Notes: generated by a model from the letters alone, not told the origin. A stretch of DNA of 64,000 bases from Wolfiporia cocos (GCA_029448655.1 JACCLO010000019.1:372001-436000); one strand, 5' to 3'. Counted from the stretch's first letter, positions 30,351 to 41,837 are shown. Made by a program: numbers and translations.

Positions 30351-32558
30351 ATGCAAGACCCACCCGCTCCGCCTCTCCCGCCGCGGCATCTGCGAATCCA
30401 TCTCGTGGCAGACCACGACGCACCCCCAGGCGGCTCAGCTGTCGCGCACGTCCCGCACCGCGAGACCTCCAATGGGAACCTCCCGGTGCCCCGCGTGCCA
30501 GAAGCGCCCCTACCGCCGCCTCCCAGCCCGGCGCGCCCGGGTGGAGGCGCGGCGGCCCCACCCGCGGTTGCCCCACCGGCACCTGCTGCCCCGGCCGCTG
30601 CCCCGCGCCCTGCCGAGCCCGCGCACCCGTGCGGCAAACCCCCGTGCCTGCCATCAGCCCGGGCGCACCACCTGTCGTGGCCTTGTTCGAATCGCTGGAG
30701 GATTTGGCGGCCGTGCGCGCGGCCGCGGCTCTGGCTCGCGGCGACGATGGCAAGGTTACACCCATTCCGCCCATAAAGAAAGGCTACAAGGGTAGCCCCC
30801 TCGAGCTCGGTAGGTGCCCGTTTCCTGCATCCGGGATGAACCCCGCTCCTCTCGTCGCTTGAGCCCTGCATTCCCGTTACTCGTTTCCCGCCATAGGCCT
30901 CCCGTGCCTGTGTGCCCGGCGGTGCCGGTGCATCTTCCTTCCCGTTACCATTGGGCTCGCAGGCGTGGCACGCCTGGCCCCTCTCTGTCCTACTGTTTGT
31001 GCGGCGCGCCCTTCCCGCCTCTGCTTCAGTGCGCTGATGGCGTTCACCCGTAGCGCCGCCACCGAAGGTCATACGCGCCATCCAGAAGTGTATGTCCCCT
31101 ACAACTCCCTCTCTGTTGGGGCCCGTCGCGCGGCAATCTCCGGCGACGAGACCCTGGTCTTCACGTCGCAGGGTGGCCTGGCGGCAAAAGGTCTTGACTG
31201 CACGGGGGAACGATCCCTCTCCTTCCTGGAGTGGTCAGTGGCTGCCTCCACCATGGAGCGGCTCATGCGCCAATATCGGGGCGATGATCGGGCTGATGCC
31301 CTGGCAGCACACCACAAGATTGTTGCGGGCCTCGCCCTGCACCACGGCTGGGCAGTGGCTATGACTTATGACATCAAGCAGCGCGAGCTGGTCATAGCCA
31401 ACCCCATGATCAATATCTCCACCCTTGACGGTGCGGCACTCATGGTTATCACCACATCAATTCGGTCGGACCTCTTCGCCCCCCAGGCCGCTCCCACAGC
31501 AGTGACGCAGAAATACCATCATTGCCCACAAGGCACTAACATGGCTTGAGGACCGTATAGAGGGGCGACGTAACGGCCACTAATGGCTGTTGCACAGACT
31601 AGCGGTCTAAAGGTGAAGCCAGAGGTTGTGAACAGAGACCTTGAAGGGGCCAACTAAGGCCAGAGGTCGGTGTCGAAGTGCGCGAGCAGACGCAGATGGC
31701 ATAACCGGGGGGACTAAGCCCCAAAGTCGAGAATAATCGTTCTAAGGCTCTAAAGCCCTAGAACGCAACATATATGTACATGGACCGGACCACTATCTAA
31801 GGTACTACCCTAAAGTAATGGTCTGTGCGCCAGTAAGGGCACAGGTCACATGTAACGAGGTAAGCATAAAGGCCTGGACCATAAGGGCCCAGGCTGGAGA
31901 CCTAGGTATCTAGACTCATCGTCATAGATACAAGGCTGTACATAATGTGTGACGTCAGCGGTAAGGCTGACGCCGGTAGGACAGGCGCTAGGTTAGTGCC
32001 AACAATAAGGTAACGCTAAGATAGCGCTACGATAACAATAAGATAACGCTGTCTGGGGGTGATGCTACTATCTAATCTATGGTGTCACGTGACTACCTGG
32101 CTAAGGTGAGCGTATGACGAGGACAGGGGAACTAGGGGACTAGGGTGCGAGGCGTACGCTGAAGCCTAAAAGAAAGGCAAAAAGAATGGCGTACCCTTAG
32201 TCAACGGCGTAAACCGTGACAAGCAGTGCGCCGCTCACGAGGTGCTGATGACGCCCCTGTGGCCCCGCCGGCCAAGCTACCTAGGCTGTCAACCTGTTGC
32301 TTTCGCTGCGGAGCAACCGGCCACCTTCCACAGGGCTGCACTGCCATCACAACCATCACTGGGCGCCCCGTTGCGGCCCTCGACTCATCTGCCCGCAGCC
32401 CCCATGCTTTGCTGGCCCCCGATGGCCGCAAGCAGTTTTGCTTCACATTCGCTCGCAAATCCTACTGCCCACATGCAGCCAGTTGCCCGTATTTCCATGG
32501 CTGCTCCCTGTGCGGCAGATCCAAGCATGGTGCTGGCGGGTGCTCCTCACGCAAGTAG
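30351..32558 (+). pseudogene. Gag-like protein of the DIRS-like element
   Basis: From ATG 30351 a proline-alanine-rich N-terminus runs to a frameshift near 30630 and continues as SLEDLAAVRAAAAL. A conserved stretch (EGHTRHPEVYVPYNSLS, HHGWAVAMTYDIKQREL) reaches 31502. After the LTR at 31503-32221 it continues in frame with zinc motifs CFRCGATGHLPQGC and a CPHAASCPYFHGCSLCG cluster, stopping at 32558. It probably bound element RNA. Confidence 0.65.
31503..32221 (-). mobile_element. Solo LTR in the gag-like ORF
   Basis: It is 719 bases, starts TGACGCAG, ends CCGTGACA, and is flanked by agcag (31498-31502 and 32222-32226). Its ends resemble those of the family F LTR at 4777-7143, but the interiors differ. 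On the minus strand a TATA-like catatatatg precedes ttgcgttctagggcttt. Confidence 0.85.
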
Positions 32559-32742
32559 TGACCCGCGCAGGGTTGTCACCCCCCTGGATGTTGGGGGCCT
32601 CAAAAATATGCTCCGCCAGCATAGCATCCTTAAAGAATGGCAGCACATCATTGACGGTCTTCGTCATGGCTTTGACATGGGGCTACGGCCCCCATCGAGC
32701 GTACCTTGATATAATCATTCCTCTGTCAACCTGTGCCCCTCC

Positions 32743-34003
32743 TGTCACAGATTTTATCTGTGGCATATATAGGTACTTTTTCGCTTGTTTTTAGGGCTTA
32801 TTTTACGTCTTCTAGGCGTCCCCTACAGCCTTAGCGCCCATACTGGCGTCTAGGCATAACAGCGCGCGCCTATCCTCATACCTTAGCGCCTTAGCCCCCG
32901 GCCCGTGTCCCGTGCCTGGACCAGCGCCCGGTCACATGGTAGATAGTCATTATGCTTATGCGTTAGCCCATAGCCCCTGGCCCGGTAGTTATGCGCTGAC
33001 ACCATTATGCTTATGGGACTTAGGTAGTTACCGCACACAGACCGCGCCTTTAGGGCCGGCTGTCCACCTAACGTAGCGGTCTGCCTACATGTATATATGC
33101 CCATGCGTTCTGAGGGTTACTCCTCAGAACTAGTAATCTCGGCCGCAGCCTCGATCTGAGGTTGGCGTGCCATACACCCATTCCTCTGACACGGAAACCA
33201 TCCGTGCCACCCGTCCTAACGGGGAACTCCTATATCCGCCCTATCCTATCTCCAATAGCCCCCCACCCTCCATAGGCGGAGAACAAGAAGGCACCTCTAT
33301 TGAGAGGTCCTGCCGTATTGCCTGAGGTACCGACCCATGAGTGTATCGGTACGCCCCCAGACTAGCAAGGTAATAGAGAAAAGACTAAGACGAATGTAAT
33401 GAATAGAAGCCCCCACGCCCAAGTAGGACGCAGCAGGCTTTGTCGACGAGGACCCTGCACGCGAAGACAAGCAGCAGAGGGATATGAAAGAGGTGACCAG
33501 GGGACACGCCCCCTAGGCCAAAATCTTAAGTCTGAGGAGTAGCCTCAGACGTCGCCAGTATATATACATGTAGGAGACCTCTAGCTAAAGACCTTTTGTC
33601 TACCCTAAAGTGACGGTCTGTGCGCATCAGGATCATGTGCCTACAGTAACAACTAAGTGACAGTCATATGACGAGGTAACTACCCGTGACTCTAGATATA
33701 ACAACGTGACCTGTAGAGATAGCGAGATAGTGAGGATCTTATCTACCTACGCACGTGATACCTCCAGCGACGGTTTTCAAGCCTAAAAATCGGAATATAA
33801 ATCGCAAAAATAGGGGAAAAATCACAATATATTTCTTGTGACATCCTCTTAGCGTGTGCGCCTTAGGGCCCTTGGCTAGTCACCAACTACTCGCTAGACT
33901 GGGGGGTTCTCCCTTCGCCTATACGTCTGCCCCTTCTTGGGCTATTACGCAGGCTACAGGACATAGGGTCATAGGGGGTGGGCCCCTGGTACGTTCCGTG
34001 TCA
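32743..34003 (+). mobile_element. Solo LTR of family C, with a family B LTR nested inside
   Basis: It is flanked by cctcc (32738-32742 and 34004-34008). It starts TGTCACAGATTTTATCTGTG (hairpin CACAGAT-ttt-ATCTGTG), ends CCGTGTCA, and is about 599 bases without the nested copy. A TATA-like tgtatatatgcc lies near 33090. Confidence 0.85.
33187..33843 (-). mobile_element. Solo LTR, family B copy 3, nested in family C LTR
   Basis: It is 657 bases, flanked by tcctc (33182-33186 and 33844-33848), starts TGACACGGAAACCATCCGTG and ends TTTCTTGTGACA. It is very similar to 13666-14293, sharing long exact stretches. Confidence 0.9.
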
Positions 34004-34288
34004 CCTCCTTCATTGACCAATATATTGCCGATGAACAGGCTGCTGCCCGTTATTCTGCTGCATTTGCGCCGTCGGACCTTGAGGCTTGCATTGGCCCATT
34101 CCGCACCTCACCGCTGGGGCTTGTGCCGAAGCCGCATTCAGACAAGCTTCACATGGTTCAGGACCTGTCCTACCCGCATAACGACCCTTCCATCCCTTCT
34201 GTGAATGCAGGCATCTCCTCTGATGACTTTCCCACTGAGTGGGGGACGTTCGATGACACCTCCGCACTCCTTCTCTCCCTTCCCTCGG

Positions 34289-34663
34289 TGTCAGGAATCA
34301 AGGATTATTCAATTGCGGAATTAATAGCCCAGGACCCTGTATCAAGATGAACATTTGTGTGTGTCCAAGAAGACCTCTTATGGATCCAATGTGTAAGCAT
34401 CCCCTTCGCCCAAGTAACCCTTGACCACATTATATACATATCTTCACATACATTACCAATCATCCCCTATGCCCAAGGCAACCCTAATACCACAACGATT
34501 CTATCACAACTCTAAAGCAACAACGCCCTATGCCCTATGATATTACCAAGCATAAATCAAACATGTATATATACTGACCCATTACTGGAGTCAAACCTCA
34601 GCTTCGATTTAATCATTTACACCATCTCAGCTGGAAAGCAACATTCTAGTCGACAATCTGACA
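34289..34663 (+). mobile_element. Short solo LTR (family K) in RT
   Basis: It is 375 bases, starts TGTCAGGAATC, ends CAATCTGACA, and is flanked by ctcgg (34284-34288 and 34664-34668). It has a TATA-like tgtatatatactg at about 34563. It interrupts RT between LLSLPS and GCLAATFDIS. Confidence 0.85.
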
Positions 34664-34922
34664 CTCGGGCTGCCTTGCGGCCACTTTTGACATTTCCGCT
34701 GCTTACCGCATTACCCCTGTACAGCCCACTCAACAGCGTGCCTTTTGTGTTGCATGGCGTGGCAAGGTCTATGTCGACTTTGCTGCTGCCTTCGGGTGTG
34801 CTTCCAGTGCCGGCGTGTTTGGCTCCATCGCTGACATGCTCGTTGCAATTTATCAGGTGCACGGATTTGGCCCACTCCGAAAGTGGGTCGACGATTTCCT
34901 CGTCATCCACTTGCCAGGTCAG

Positions 34923-35610
34923 TGTCACAGATTTGGGACATGCCACTATTTTTCCCGTATTTATCTGGTATTTCTACGACCTTGTAGACATTTACGCTGC
35001 ATAAGCACCCGTCTACACGTACACGCAACCAAACAACACGTACACAACACGGTATACCTCCACCTGTCATAACAACATGTACATAACACGTTTGTACACG
35101 TCAATGACTCAGCGGACTAACATCCGGTGTCACACGTCTTACTCATACCCCGATATCGGGCTATGTCAGTACTATTGGATAAGCGGCCTGCTCGTTATCA
35201 CATGCCAATGCCCTTGTTATTACTCATATCCCGATAGCGGTATATACCAATCACATGCATGGCTTACTAACGTAGCAACGCCACTTCCACAACATGGACC
35301 TACGGTCCAAACAAACATCCTTACTGGTGCGGCCATTACCGGCGCACATGGTCTATTGTAGTTTACGACTTAGCTGTATTAGTTATGTCTGCGCACAGAC
35401 CGTCTTCATGTTTGGCTCCCTTACTGGTAACCAAACAAAATATGTATATAAGTAGGGCTATCACTGCGGATAAGCCTTAGATTTGTTCTCTGCATTCGCA
35501 CAGTCACATATCATCTCTGCTTGCGCCTACTAGTCCCCTCACCAACCTCCAGCAACTCCTTCAAGTCGCTTATAAGGTTATAGAGTGAGTCCCACAACTA
35601 GTTTGTGTCA
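34923..35610 (+). mobile_element. Solo LTR (family L) in RT
   Basis: It is 688 bases, starts TGTCACAGATTTGGG, ends GTTTGTGTCA, and is flanked by gtcag (34918-34922 and 35611-35615). The end carries a near-hairpin CACAA-ctag-TTTGTG. A TATA-like tgtatataagtag lies near 35440. Confidence 0.85.
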
Positions 35611-35711
35611 GTCAGTCTTGGTGCGAGGCCGATTTTGTTGCACTGACCACGCAGTTTGGCGTTCCATGGAATGTGCCCAAAACCCGCCCGCTTGCTGCGG
35701 TGCAGCGCTAC

Positions 35712-36412
35712 TGTTATGGGTCGAATACCCGTTCGTATATTCGAGTCGCGAATATAGTTCGTTCTGCACGTGGGCACGTCACCGTGTGCAAGGCAAATAC
35801 TCGTTAGATGCCTTCAGGTCCTAAGTGAAGTCCTTAGGAGATCGGTTAATATCCAATACGCGTTAGAGGATATAATCTGTTCGAGTGCGAGTCTGATAGA
35901 ATATAAGACTCGCCTAAGTCCGAGAAGTCAATGTGCGCTTCGAGGACTTAGTCGTTTGGTTGCTCGAGTGAGAAATACTGAGCGTAGTTTCCTACGTTTG
36001 AGAACGAGTATAAGACTTCTTGTTTGTACAACAAGGTCGAGCTGAAGAGCCTCGACGGTAAGTACATGAGCCTATATACTTCGTTAGGTTTTCGGGGTCA
36101 AGTCCATCCCTGATGCCACCGATACTATCTACGCTATAGTACCAAACGTTTGATAAGTATGTAGTGATATATCCGAAACGATAGATAGGAATGATGATGG
36201 TGGTTGAACGCCATCTGTCAGCTACTGGATGATAGAAATGAAACGGTGGCTGAGTTGGATCTGCCAGAGATGAAACGCGGCCTATATGCTAGTACAACTG
36301 GGGATGCGCCCAGTAGAGTCACGAGTAGCCAGGGTTGCGCAACAGGTCCCTGTATCGTATTTGCCTTATGGTGAGTTCTGCCAGCGTTCAAAAAATCGAA
36401 ATAACCGTAACA
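35712..36412 (-). mobile_element. Solo LTR of family A in the DIRS-like element
   Basis: It is 701 bases, flanked by gctac (35707-35711 and 36413-36417), with TGTTACGG and CCGTAACA-type ends. It is the same family as the LTRs of element 1, so element 1 relatives inserted at least twice in this window. Confidence 0.9.
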
Positions 36413-36670
36413 GCTACATTGGTTTTGACTGGGACCTCGCACAAAAATCTGTGGCTTTCCCATCCGACAAGCTCACTTCATTGCTGCAGCTGGTCAAGGA
36501 TTGGCATGCGCTGCAGGCTGGCTTTGCTGCCAAGGATGCTGCTGCCCTGCATGGCAAACTCGTTCATGCCAGCTGCATTTTCCCTCTCATTCGCCCCTTT
36601 CTCCCATCCATCTCCCGCTTTTCCGAGTCTTTCATCTCGTCGCGGGCGCGGCATTTTCCGCCCGCTTCCT

Positions 36671-37190
36671 AAGGCTCCAACCATATAATATACATGTACA
36701 GAAAATTATGGTATATGGTATATACATAGTATATACATAGTATATACATGGTTTACATGGTTTTTGAATGGTACATTTTTTAGACATCTTGGCATAGCCA
36801 TTGCTTTGCCCATATAGCTATGGAGATTGTCTTTTCACGGTTTCTCTTATTTTTCCCTATTTTTCCCTATTTTCTCTGATTTTCTACAGCTCGTACTACT
36901 CGCTCTCCAAGTCACGTTATGTCTTATCTTATCTCACTCTCGTAGATAACTCTTATCTTATCTCTTGTGCACGTTAGCTCAGCGCCTATCATGGCGCCTC
37001 GTCATATCTGTAGACTTATCCTGCACGTGACCCTACAAAGAGTTCACAACATACGTTGCCACACGTCACATGGCTTTCTAGTGACTCACATCACCTGCCA
37101 CTGCCTCTCGCTCAGTCAGCGGCCTAACTCACGTCACATGCTGTAGCCTTACGCTCAGTCAGCGACCTACTGAACTATCACAAGCTTCGG
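36671..37190. repeat. Repeat end matching 54262, then unassigned AT-rich sequence
   Basis: taaggctccaaccatataat at 36671 matches the left end of the element at 54262 (taaggctccggccatatgat). Tandem gtatatacata units follow at about 36715-36750. The right end of this copy is not found; the sequence runs into a family G LTR. Nothing else is recognised to 37190. Confidence 0.5.
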
Positions 37191-39700
37191 TGTCACAAGA
37201 ATTCTCCTAGTTTCCCAATATTTCTTACTATTTTTCCGGCAATTCTACGAATTATCTACGACTTTCTAGACCAATAACTAGCTTATCTGGTTCATAAGTT
37301 AACGGTTACATACGTGCCGAATGATGGCCGCGTTATCTCCCGTAAAGACGGTCTTATCTTATCATTAGTAGTTACCATCAGTCACATGTCTAGTTCCAGC
37401 CAATTGGACATTCTGTCCAGAAGCAGTCAGCGTATAAACGTCAGCGGACCGGGCTTTGGTCACGCCCCGTCTTTGTAATGACAAGAGCGCAAAATGCCAT
37501 TCGTGCGGCCTACGCCGCCTTTCTATACCCCAGTTTTGATCGGCATATGTATTTATCGTATATTACTAAGTACTTAGGTACCTGGGGACTTGTACATACG
37601 AATATGGACACTAGTATTACCTAATAAGACTGTTAGGGGTCTTATTTATCATGTATATATACTAGACTTGCTGAGCGCTATTGCCTCAGTTCTATTCATT
37701 GCATTCATACTACGAGTTAACCACTCCGCGTATCCTGCTTAACTCTTACAACTATCCTGCCTAACCAGCAAACCAAGCAACATTACAAGTGTCACGGATC
37801 ACTCCTGGGGGGTATCTGTACATCCCTCGCTATTGGTATTCATAGGCGCCGCTAGGTGCGCGCGCGTCTTCCTGATCCTCAGCCACCTCCAGCGTCTCCT
37901 CCAGCCATATAGATCATCTGACTCAGTAGTTTAGCGCTGTAGGGTAGCGCGCACCTCAGGTACGAACACGTTACGGTCACAGTAGTTACATGTACGTTAC
38001 TTGTCATGTGCCTCTTAGATAATGCGCACGGGCCATTACTTTAGGGCACGACTCGTAGTTACAATCGTCATGTATATATTACGTCGAGATGCGGGCTTAC
38101 ACCCCATCTCTCAGATTCTAGTCAATGGGTTAATCCCCTTTCTCGCTATCTCGTCTGTGTTACTGCTGGCCCGGGGCCCCATCTTCTCTTCCTTGACTGT
38201 GATAGCGCCTTCGACGTCAGGGCACCTCGCGACTCTGTCGCTTGGATGGACCTTTGAGTACGCCGCTGCGCGTCGTTGCTGCCTTGTGGAGGGCTGTGGG
38301 AGTTCCCCATGTAGCCATGGTCGCACAGACCGGTGAGTCTGTGACATAATCTGAGAGATATCTTACCTCCCCTCCGGCGCCACCTGCGCTGGGGCCGAGG
38401 GTTCTCCACGTACAGGGTGCCATGGCAACGCGGCGGGGCAGCCTCTGGTAGAAGCACCAGAGGTCCGTAGTCTTACGAGCCCCCACGAAGCGTTACACCA
38501 GGCGAAGTACCCGTGCGGAGTGAGTAAGCAAGACCGCCCCCTTTCGAACGCAAGGTAGAAGGGGTCGACCGACGTAAGCCCCGTTTGAGGACCCGCCGCC
38601 GTCACCCCTGCAAAGGGAATGCGCGCGCGTGTGGAGGCACAGTGCAGTCTGACCACTTACCCCTGGGCGGCGGGGATTACTCAAGAACTGATGACCAGTG
38701 GGTATGCGAAGGACTCCGTAAGGATGTCCAACCCCACAACGACCGGTCAACGCGATGAATATGGACACGACGCCGACAGAATTGGCCTTTGGGTACGACG
38801 GACACGGGTGACGGGCACCCACAGTGAGTAGTGGCTGGGAGCGATCCTTGCTGGCCACGAAAACTTCAACAAAAAACCTAGCTACAAGGCTGTCCCTCTC
38901 GACTCGGTGAGTCTTGCCAACTCGATGCCGCGCTGGGTTGGCGTCCCCACCAGCGCGCGTCCTCTTCTCTTCAACCCTATCCGACGGACGGACCGTCAGA
39001 AAGTCCCGGGTGCTCCCTGCTGCGATTGTGACAGGTGGTGCTGGCCCAGCAGTGCCGGGCTCTCTCTTAACCAACAGGAAGGGATGTCGTAGGACCAACG
39101 TCAGAGACGACGTTTTTTCGGAGGGGGGGTAATGTCACGGATCACTCCTGGGGGGTATCTGTACATCCCTCGCTATTGGTATTCATAGGCGCCGCTAGGT
39201 GCGCGCGCGTCTTCCTGATCCTCAGCCACCTCCAGCGTCTCCTCCAGCCATATAGATCATCTGACTCAGTAGTTTAGCGCTGTAGGGTAGCGCGCACCTC
39301 AGGTACGAACACGTTACGGTCACAGTAGTTACATGTACGTTACTTGTCATGTGCCTCTTAGATAATGCGCACGGGCCATTACTTTAGGGCACGACTCGTA
39401 GTTACAATCGTCATGTATATATTACGTCGAGATGCGGGCTTACACCCCATCTCTCAGATTCTAGTCAATGGGTTAATCCCCTTTCTCGCTATCTCGTCTG
39501 TGTTACTGCTGGCCCGGGGCCCCATCTTCTCTTCCTTGACTGTGATAGCGCCTTCGACGTCAGGGCACCTCGCGACTCTGTCGCTTGGATGGACCTTTGA
39601 GTACGCCGCTGCGCGTCGTTGCTGCCTTGTGGAGGGCTGTGGGAGTTCCCCATGTAGCCATGGTCGCACAGACCGGTGAGTCTGTGACAACAAGTAAGTG
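37191..39700 (+). mobile_element. LTR of family G, interrupted, abutting a second copy
   Basis: It starts TGTCACAAGAATTCTCC and is about 605 bases without the miniature element at 37790-39689. It lacks the last about 15 bases of the family (ttatcttgtgtta) and is followed immediately by the family G LTR at 39701. The simplest reading is that element 2 inserted near the end of this older LTR and the missing end lay on the far side of element 2. Confidence 0.7.
37790..39689 (+). mobile_element. Complete miniature LTR retrotransposon, family E copy 2
   Basis: LTRs of 557 bases (37790-38346 and 39133-39689), identical by eye, are flanked by acaag (37785-37789 and 39690-39694). The primer site AATCTGAGAGAT (38348-38359) is the exact complement of ATCTCTCAGATT at 38106-38117, after the TATA box. 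A polypurine tract gagggggggtaa ends at 39132. The LTR ends in CACAGAC-cggtga-GTCTGTG. There is no coding capacity beyond short shared open stretches. Confidence 0.9.
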
Positions 39701-40321
39701 TGTCACAAGAATTCTCCTAGCTTCCCTATATTTCTTACTATTTTTCGGGCAATTCTACGAATTATCTACGACTTTCTAGACCAATAACTAGCTTATCTGG
39801 TTCATAAATTAACGGTTACATACGTGCCGAATGATGGCCGCGTTATCTCCCGTAACGACGGTCTTATCTTATCACTAGTAGTTACCATCAGTCACATGTC
39901 TAGTTCTAGCCAATCGGACATCCTGTCCGGAAGCAGTCAGCGTATAAACGTCAGCGGACCGGGCTTTGGTCACGCCCCGTCTTTGTAATGACAAGAGTGC
40001 AAAACGCCATTCGTGCGGCCTACGCCGCCTTTCTATATCCCGGTTTTGATCGGCATATGTATTTATCGTATATTACTAAGTACTTAGGTACCTGGGGACT
40101 TGTACATACGAATACGGACATTAGTATTACCTAATAAGACTGTTAGGGGTCTTATTTATCATGTATATATACTGGACTTGCTGAGCGCTATTGCCTCAGT
40201 TCTATTCATTGCATTCATACTATCGAGTAACACTCGTGTCGTATCCTGCTTAACAGCCTACTACTCTTCGCCTAACCAGCAAACCTTCAAGAATAACCAA
40301 GTAAGTTGTTATCTTGTGTTA
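39701..40321 (+). repeat. 5' LTR of element 2 (family G)
   Basis: It is 621 bases, starts TGTCACAAGAATT and ends TATCTTGTGTTA. The TATA box at 40164-40170 is followed by AGTTCTATTCAT at 40198-40209, the presumed RNA start. The length equals the net length of the copy at 2646-4313, which fixes the ends. Confidence 0.8.
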
Positions 40322-40322
40322 T

Positions 40323-40334
40323 ATGAATAGAACT
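40323..40334 (+). promoter_or_regulatory. Self-priming site of element 2
   Basis: ATGAATAGAACT starts one base after the LTR and is the exact reverse complement of AGTTCTATTCAT at 40198-40209. It shows the same one-base spacing and location as in element 1 and family E. Confidence 0.75.
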
Positions 40335-41021
40335 CGCTTTCGCCCCCGCCCTCTTTGAGGGTCTGGGATTTTTTCTTCTTAGGGGTTTTCGTCGCTGTCT
40401 GCGCACCCCCGCTCGCCGCCAGGCAGCGGGGTATCCTTAGTGGGCTCTGGGGGATCACCGCCTTCGGGCAAATAGCCGGACCGTAGGCTTAAGCGGAACC
40501 GGGAACTGGCTGCCAAGCCTTTCCCCATATGTTGGGAATCGATGGCAACGGTGTAACCTCTTGACCGGGCCGGAGACGACCTTCTAGCCTATCCCCAGGC
40601 GAACAGGGGCCACTCTATTTTAGAGTTGGGATGGTGGGCACGAGTTGCCCTGCCTAGAACAGCCACCGATAGGCTTCAGAACGATAGAGTTCTGGCCGTG
40701 GCTAGCTGCTGGTCATGTTGACCTGGCGAAAGGTTTAATCACTGGCAGCCACCTAACTGGAGTGAGGCGTGTGCACATGCGGGGTGTAATACCCCAAATC
40801 CTGCATTCCCAGGTGCCAAGGGAAGACGACCTGCTGTACCCCCCACCTGGTAGTGTGAGAGAGACGCAATCCAGTTGCCGACACTAACTCCGGTCGAGGG
40901 CGGAGCGCCCATTGACGCCGGAGGATAAGCGCACGACACATCAAGATGCGACGATAAGCCCCAACAGAAGACCACGTGATTTCCACTAGAATAGCTTACT
41001 TAGACTTCTTTTCATGTAGTC
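40335..41021 (+). other. Long untranslated leader of element 2
   Basis: About 690 bases without a credible ORF precede the first ORF. It is GC-rich with several short inverted motifs (for example gcggggtgtaataccccaaatcctgc near 40780). Packaging or translation signals would be expected here, but I can point to none with confidence. Confidence 0.35.
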
Positions 41022-41837
41022 ATGACGAAAGCACCACGTTTCACGGTTACCCCGAGAAACGCCGCTACGGGGGAGCGCGAGGAATGGCACATTGCCTCCT
41101 CTAAATCGCTCGAAGACCGCATCTCCGCGGTCACAGCCCCAAAGCGAGGAAAGTCCCGAAAGGGCAAAGATGTCTTCCACAGGAAGCCAAACCCCGACCC
41201 CGAGGAAATCCGAAGGGTCAACCACGAGGCCGCCCTCGCCGACATCAGGCGGAAGAAGCTCGACAAGCTTTTCCGACAGAAGGAGAAGCTCGAGGCTCGG
41301 ATCCAAAAGCAGAGCCTGGATCAGCTAATCGCCGAGGCAGCCAGGAAGAGGGTTGAGGACGAGAGAATGGTGAGGAGTCTTCGGGAGCGAATCCAGCCCC
41401 CAAAGAAGTCGCTGTTGGAAAGGGTGGAGGAGCTTAGGATGCCGGCCGAGTGGATCGAGAAACGGGGTCTTACGAACCCCAAGGATGTCCACTGCACGGA
41501 GAAGAAGTGGGACTGGTTCTTGGACGTCGACAAACAGATGAACGCCGCTCACAAGAACCTTTTCCGGCTATGGAAGGTCCCCGACGCAACCACCACGGCC
41601 CCCATCATAGCAAAATTCACCACCCTCATCACCGACTTCGACGATCTCTCCACACACCTGGAGCAAAGGGTCCATCAGGACTCCATGAAAAACAAAGATC
41701 TCCGCCGCCTCGAAAAATATCTCAGGAGGGTGGAGCACGTTTTTGGAGACCTAGACGTGAAACAGCACGTTACGTACTTAAAGACACATCTAGTACATAG
41801 CGGTCTCAACTTCAACCTCGGCAAACCCCAGTTGTAG
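41022..41837 (+). CDS. Upstream ORF of element 2, 271 residues, unknown
   Basis: It is intact from ATG 41022 to TAG 41837. The composition is basic and charged with a long predicted helix or coiled coil (about residues 65-130, rich in Lys, Arg and Glu, including KLDKLFRQKEKLEARIQKQS), then a mixed C-terminal half with a WDWFLDVDKQMNAAH motif. No cysteine cluster or enzyme motif is seen. It lies between the 5' LTR and gag, so it is probably an extra structural or accessory protein of the element. Three short repeats of aagtcctgaaaaggcattt follow at 41846-41930. Confidence 0.6.
   Translation: MTKAPRFTVTPRNAATGEREEWHIASSKSLEDRISAVTAPKRGKSRKGKDVFHRKPNPDPEEIRRVNHEAALADIRRKKLDKLFRQKEKLEARIQKQSLDQLIAEAARKRVEDERMVRSLRERIQPPKKSLLERVEELRMPAEWIEKRGLTNPKDVHCTEKKWDWFLDVDKQMNAAHKNLFRLWKVPDATTTAPIIAKFTTLITDFDDLSTHLEQRVHQDSMKNKDLRRLEKYLRRVEHVFGDLDVKQHVTYLKTHLVHSGLNFNLGKPQL

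Larger units (their letters stand above)
30230..36672 (+). mobile_element. DIRS-like retroelement carcass, broken by LTR insertions
   Basis: A Gag-like ORF with cysteine clusters is followed by a reverse transcriptase-RNase H of the type found in basidiomycete tyrosine-recombinase retroelements. It is cut by five separate LTR insertions, one containing a sixth. Each has an exact 5-base duplication, and each removal that I checked restores the frame. No recombinase domain is seen; the sequence stops at 36672 where another repeat begins. Assignment to the DIRS group rests on RT motif order and is inference. Confidence 0.65.
32572..36672 (+). pseudogene. RT-RNase H of the DIRS-like element
   Basis: Pieces in order: VGGLKNMLRQHSILKEWQ and a TGA stop at 32707-32709; FIDQYIADEQAAARYSAAF, GPFRTSPLGLVPKP and MVQDLSYPHNDPSIPSVN (34008-34288); TFDISAAYRITPV, FGCASSAGVFGSIADM and KWVDDFLVIHLPG (34669-34922, catalytic DD); WCEADFVALTTQFGVPWNVP (35616-35711); IGFDWDLAQKSVAFPSDKL and GKLVHASCIFPLIRPF (36418-36672). 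The three joints checked (34288/34669, 34922/35616, 35711/36418) rejoin in frame when each LTR and one duplication copy are removed. The C-terminus is cut off. Confidence 0.75.

Noticed and set aside
37790..39689. Long direct repeats suggesting a segmental duplication or assembly duplication
   Set aside because: The two 557-base repeats are LTRs: they are flanked by an exact 5-base duplication and bounded inside by a primer site and a polypurine tract.
40381..40980. Structured RNA such as a group I intron or ribosomal spacer in the element 2 leader
   Set aside because: Short stems can be drawn, but I could not recognise the conserved core of any known ribozyme or rRNA.
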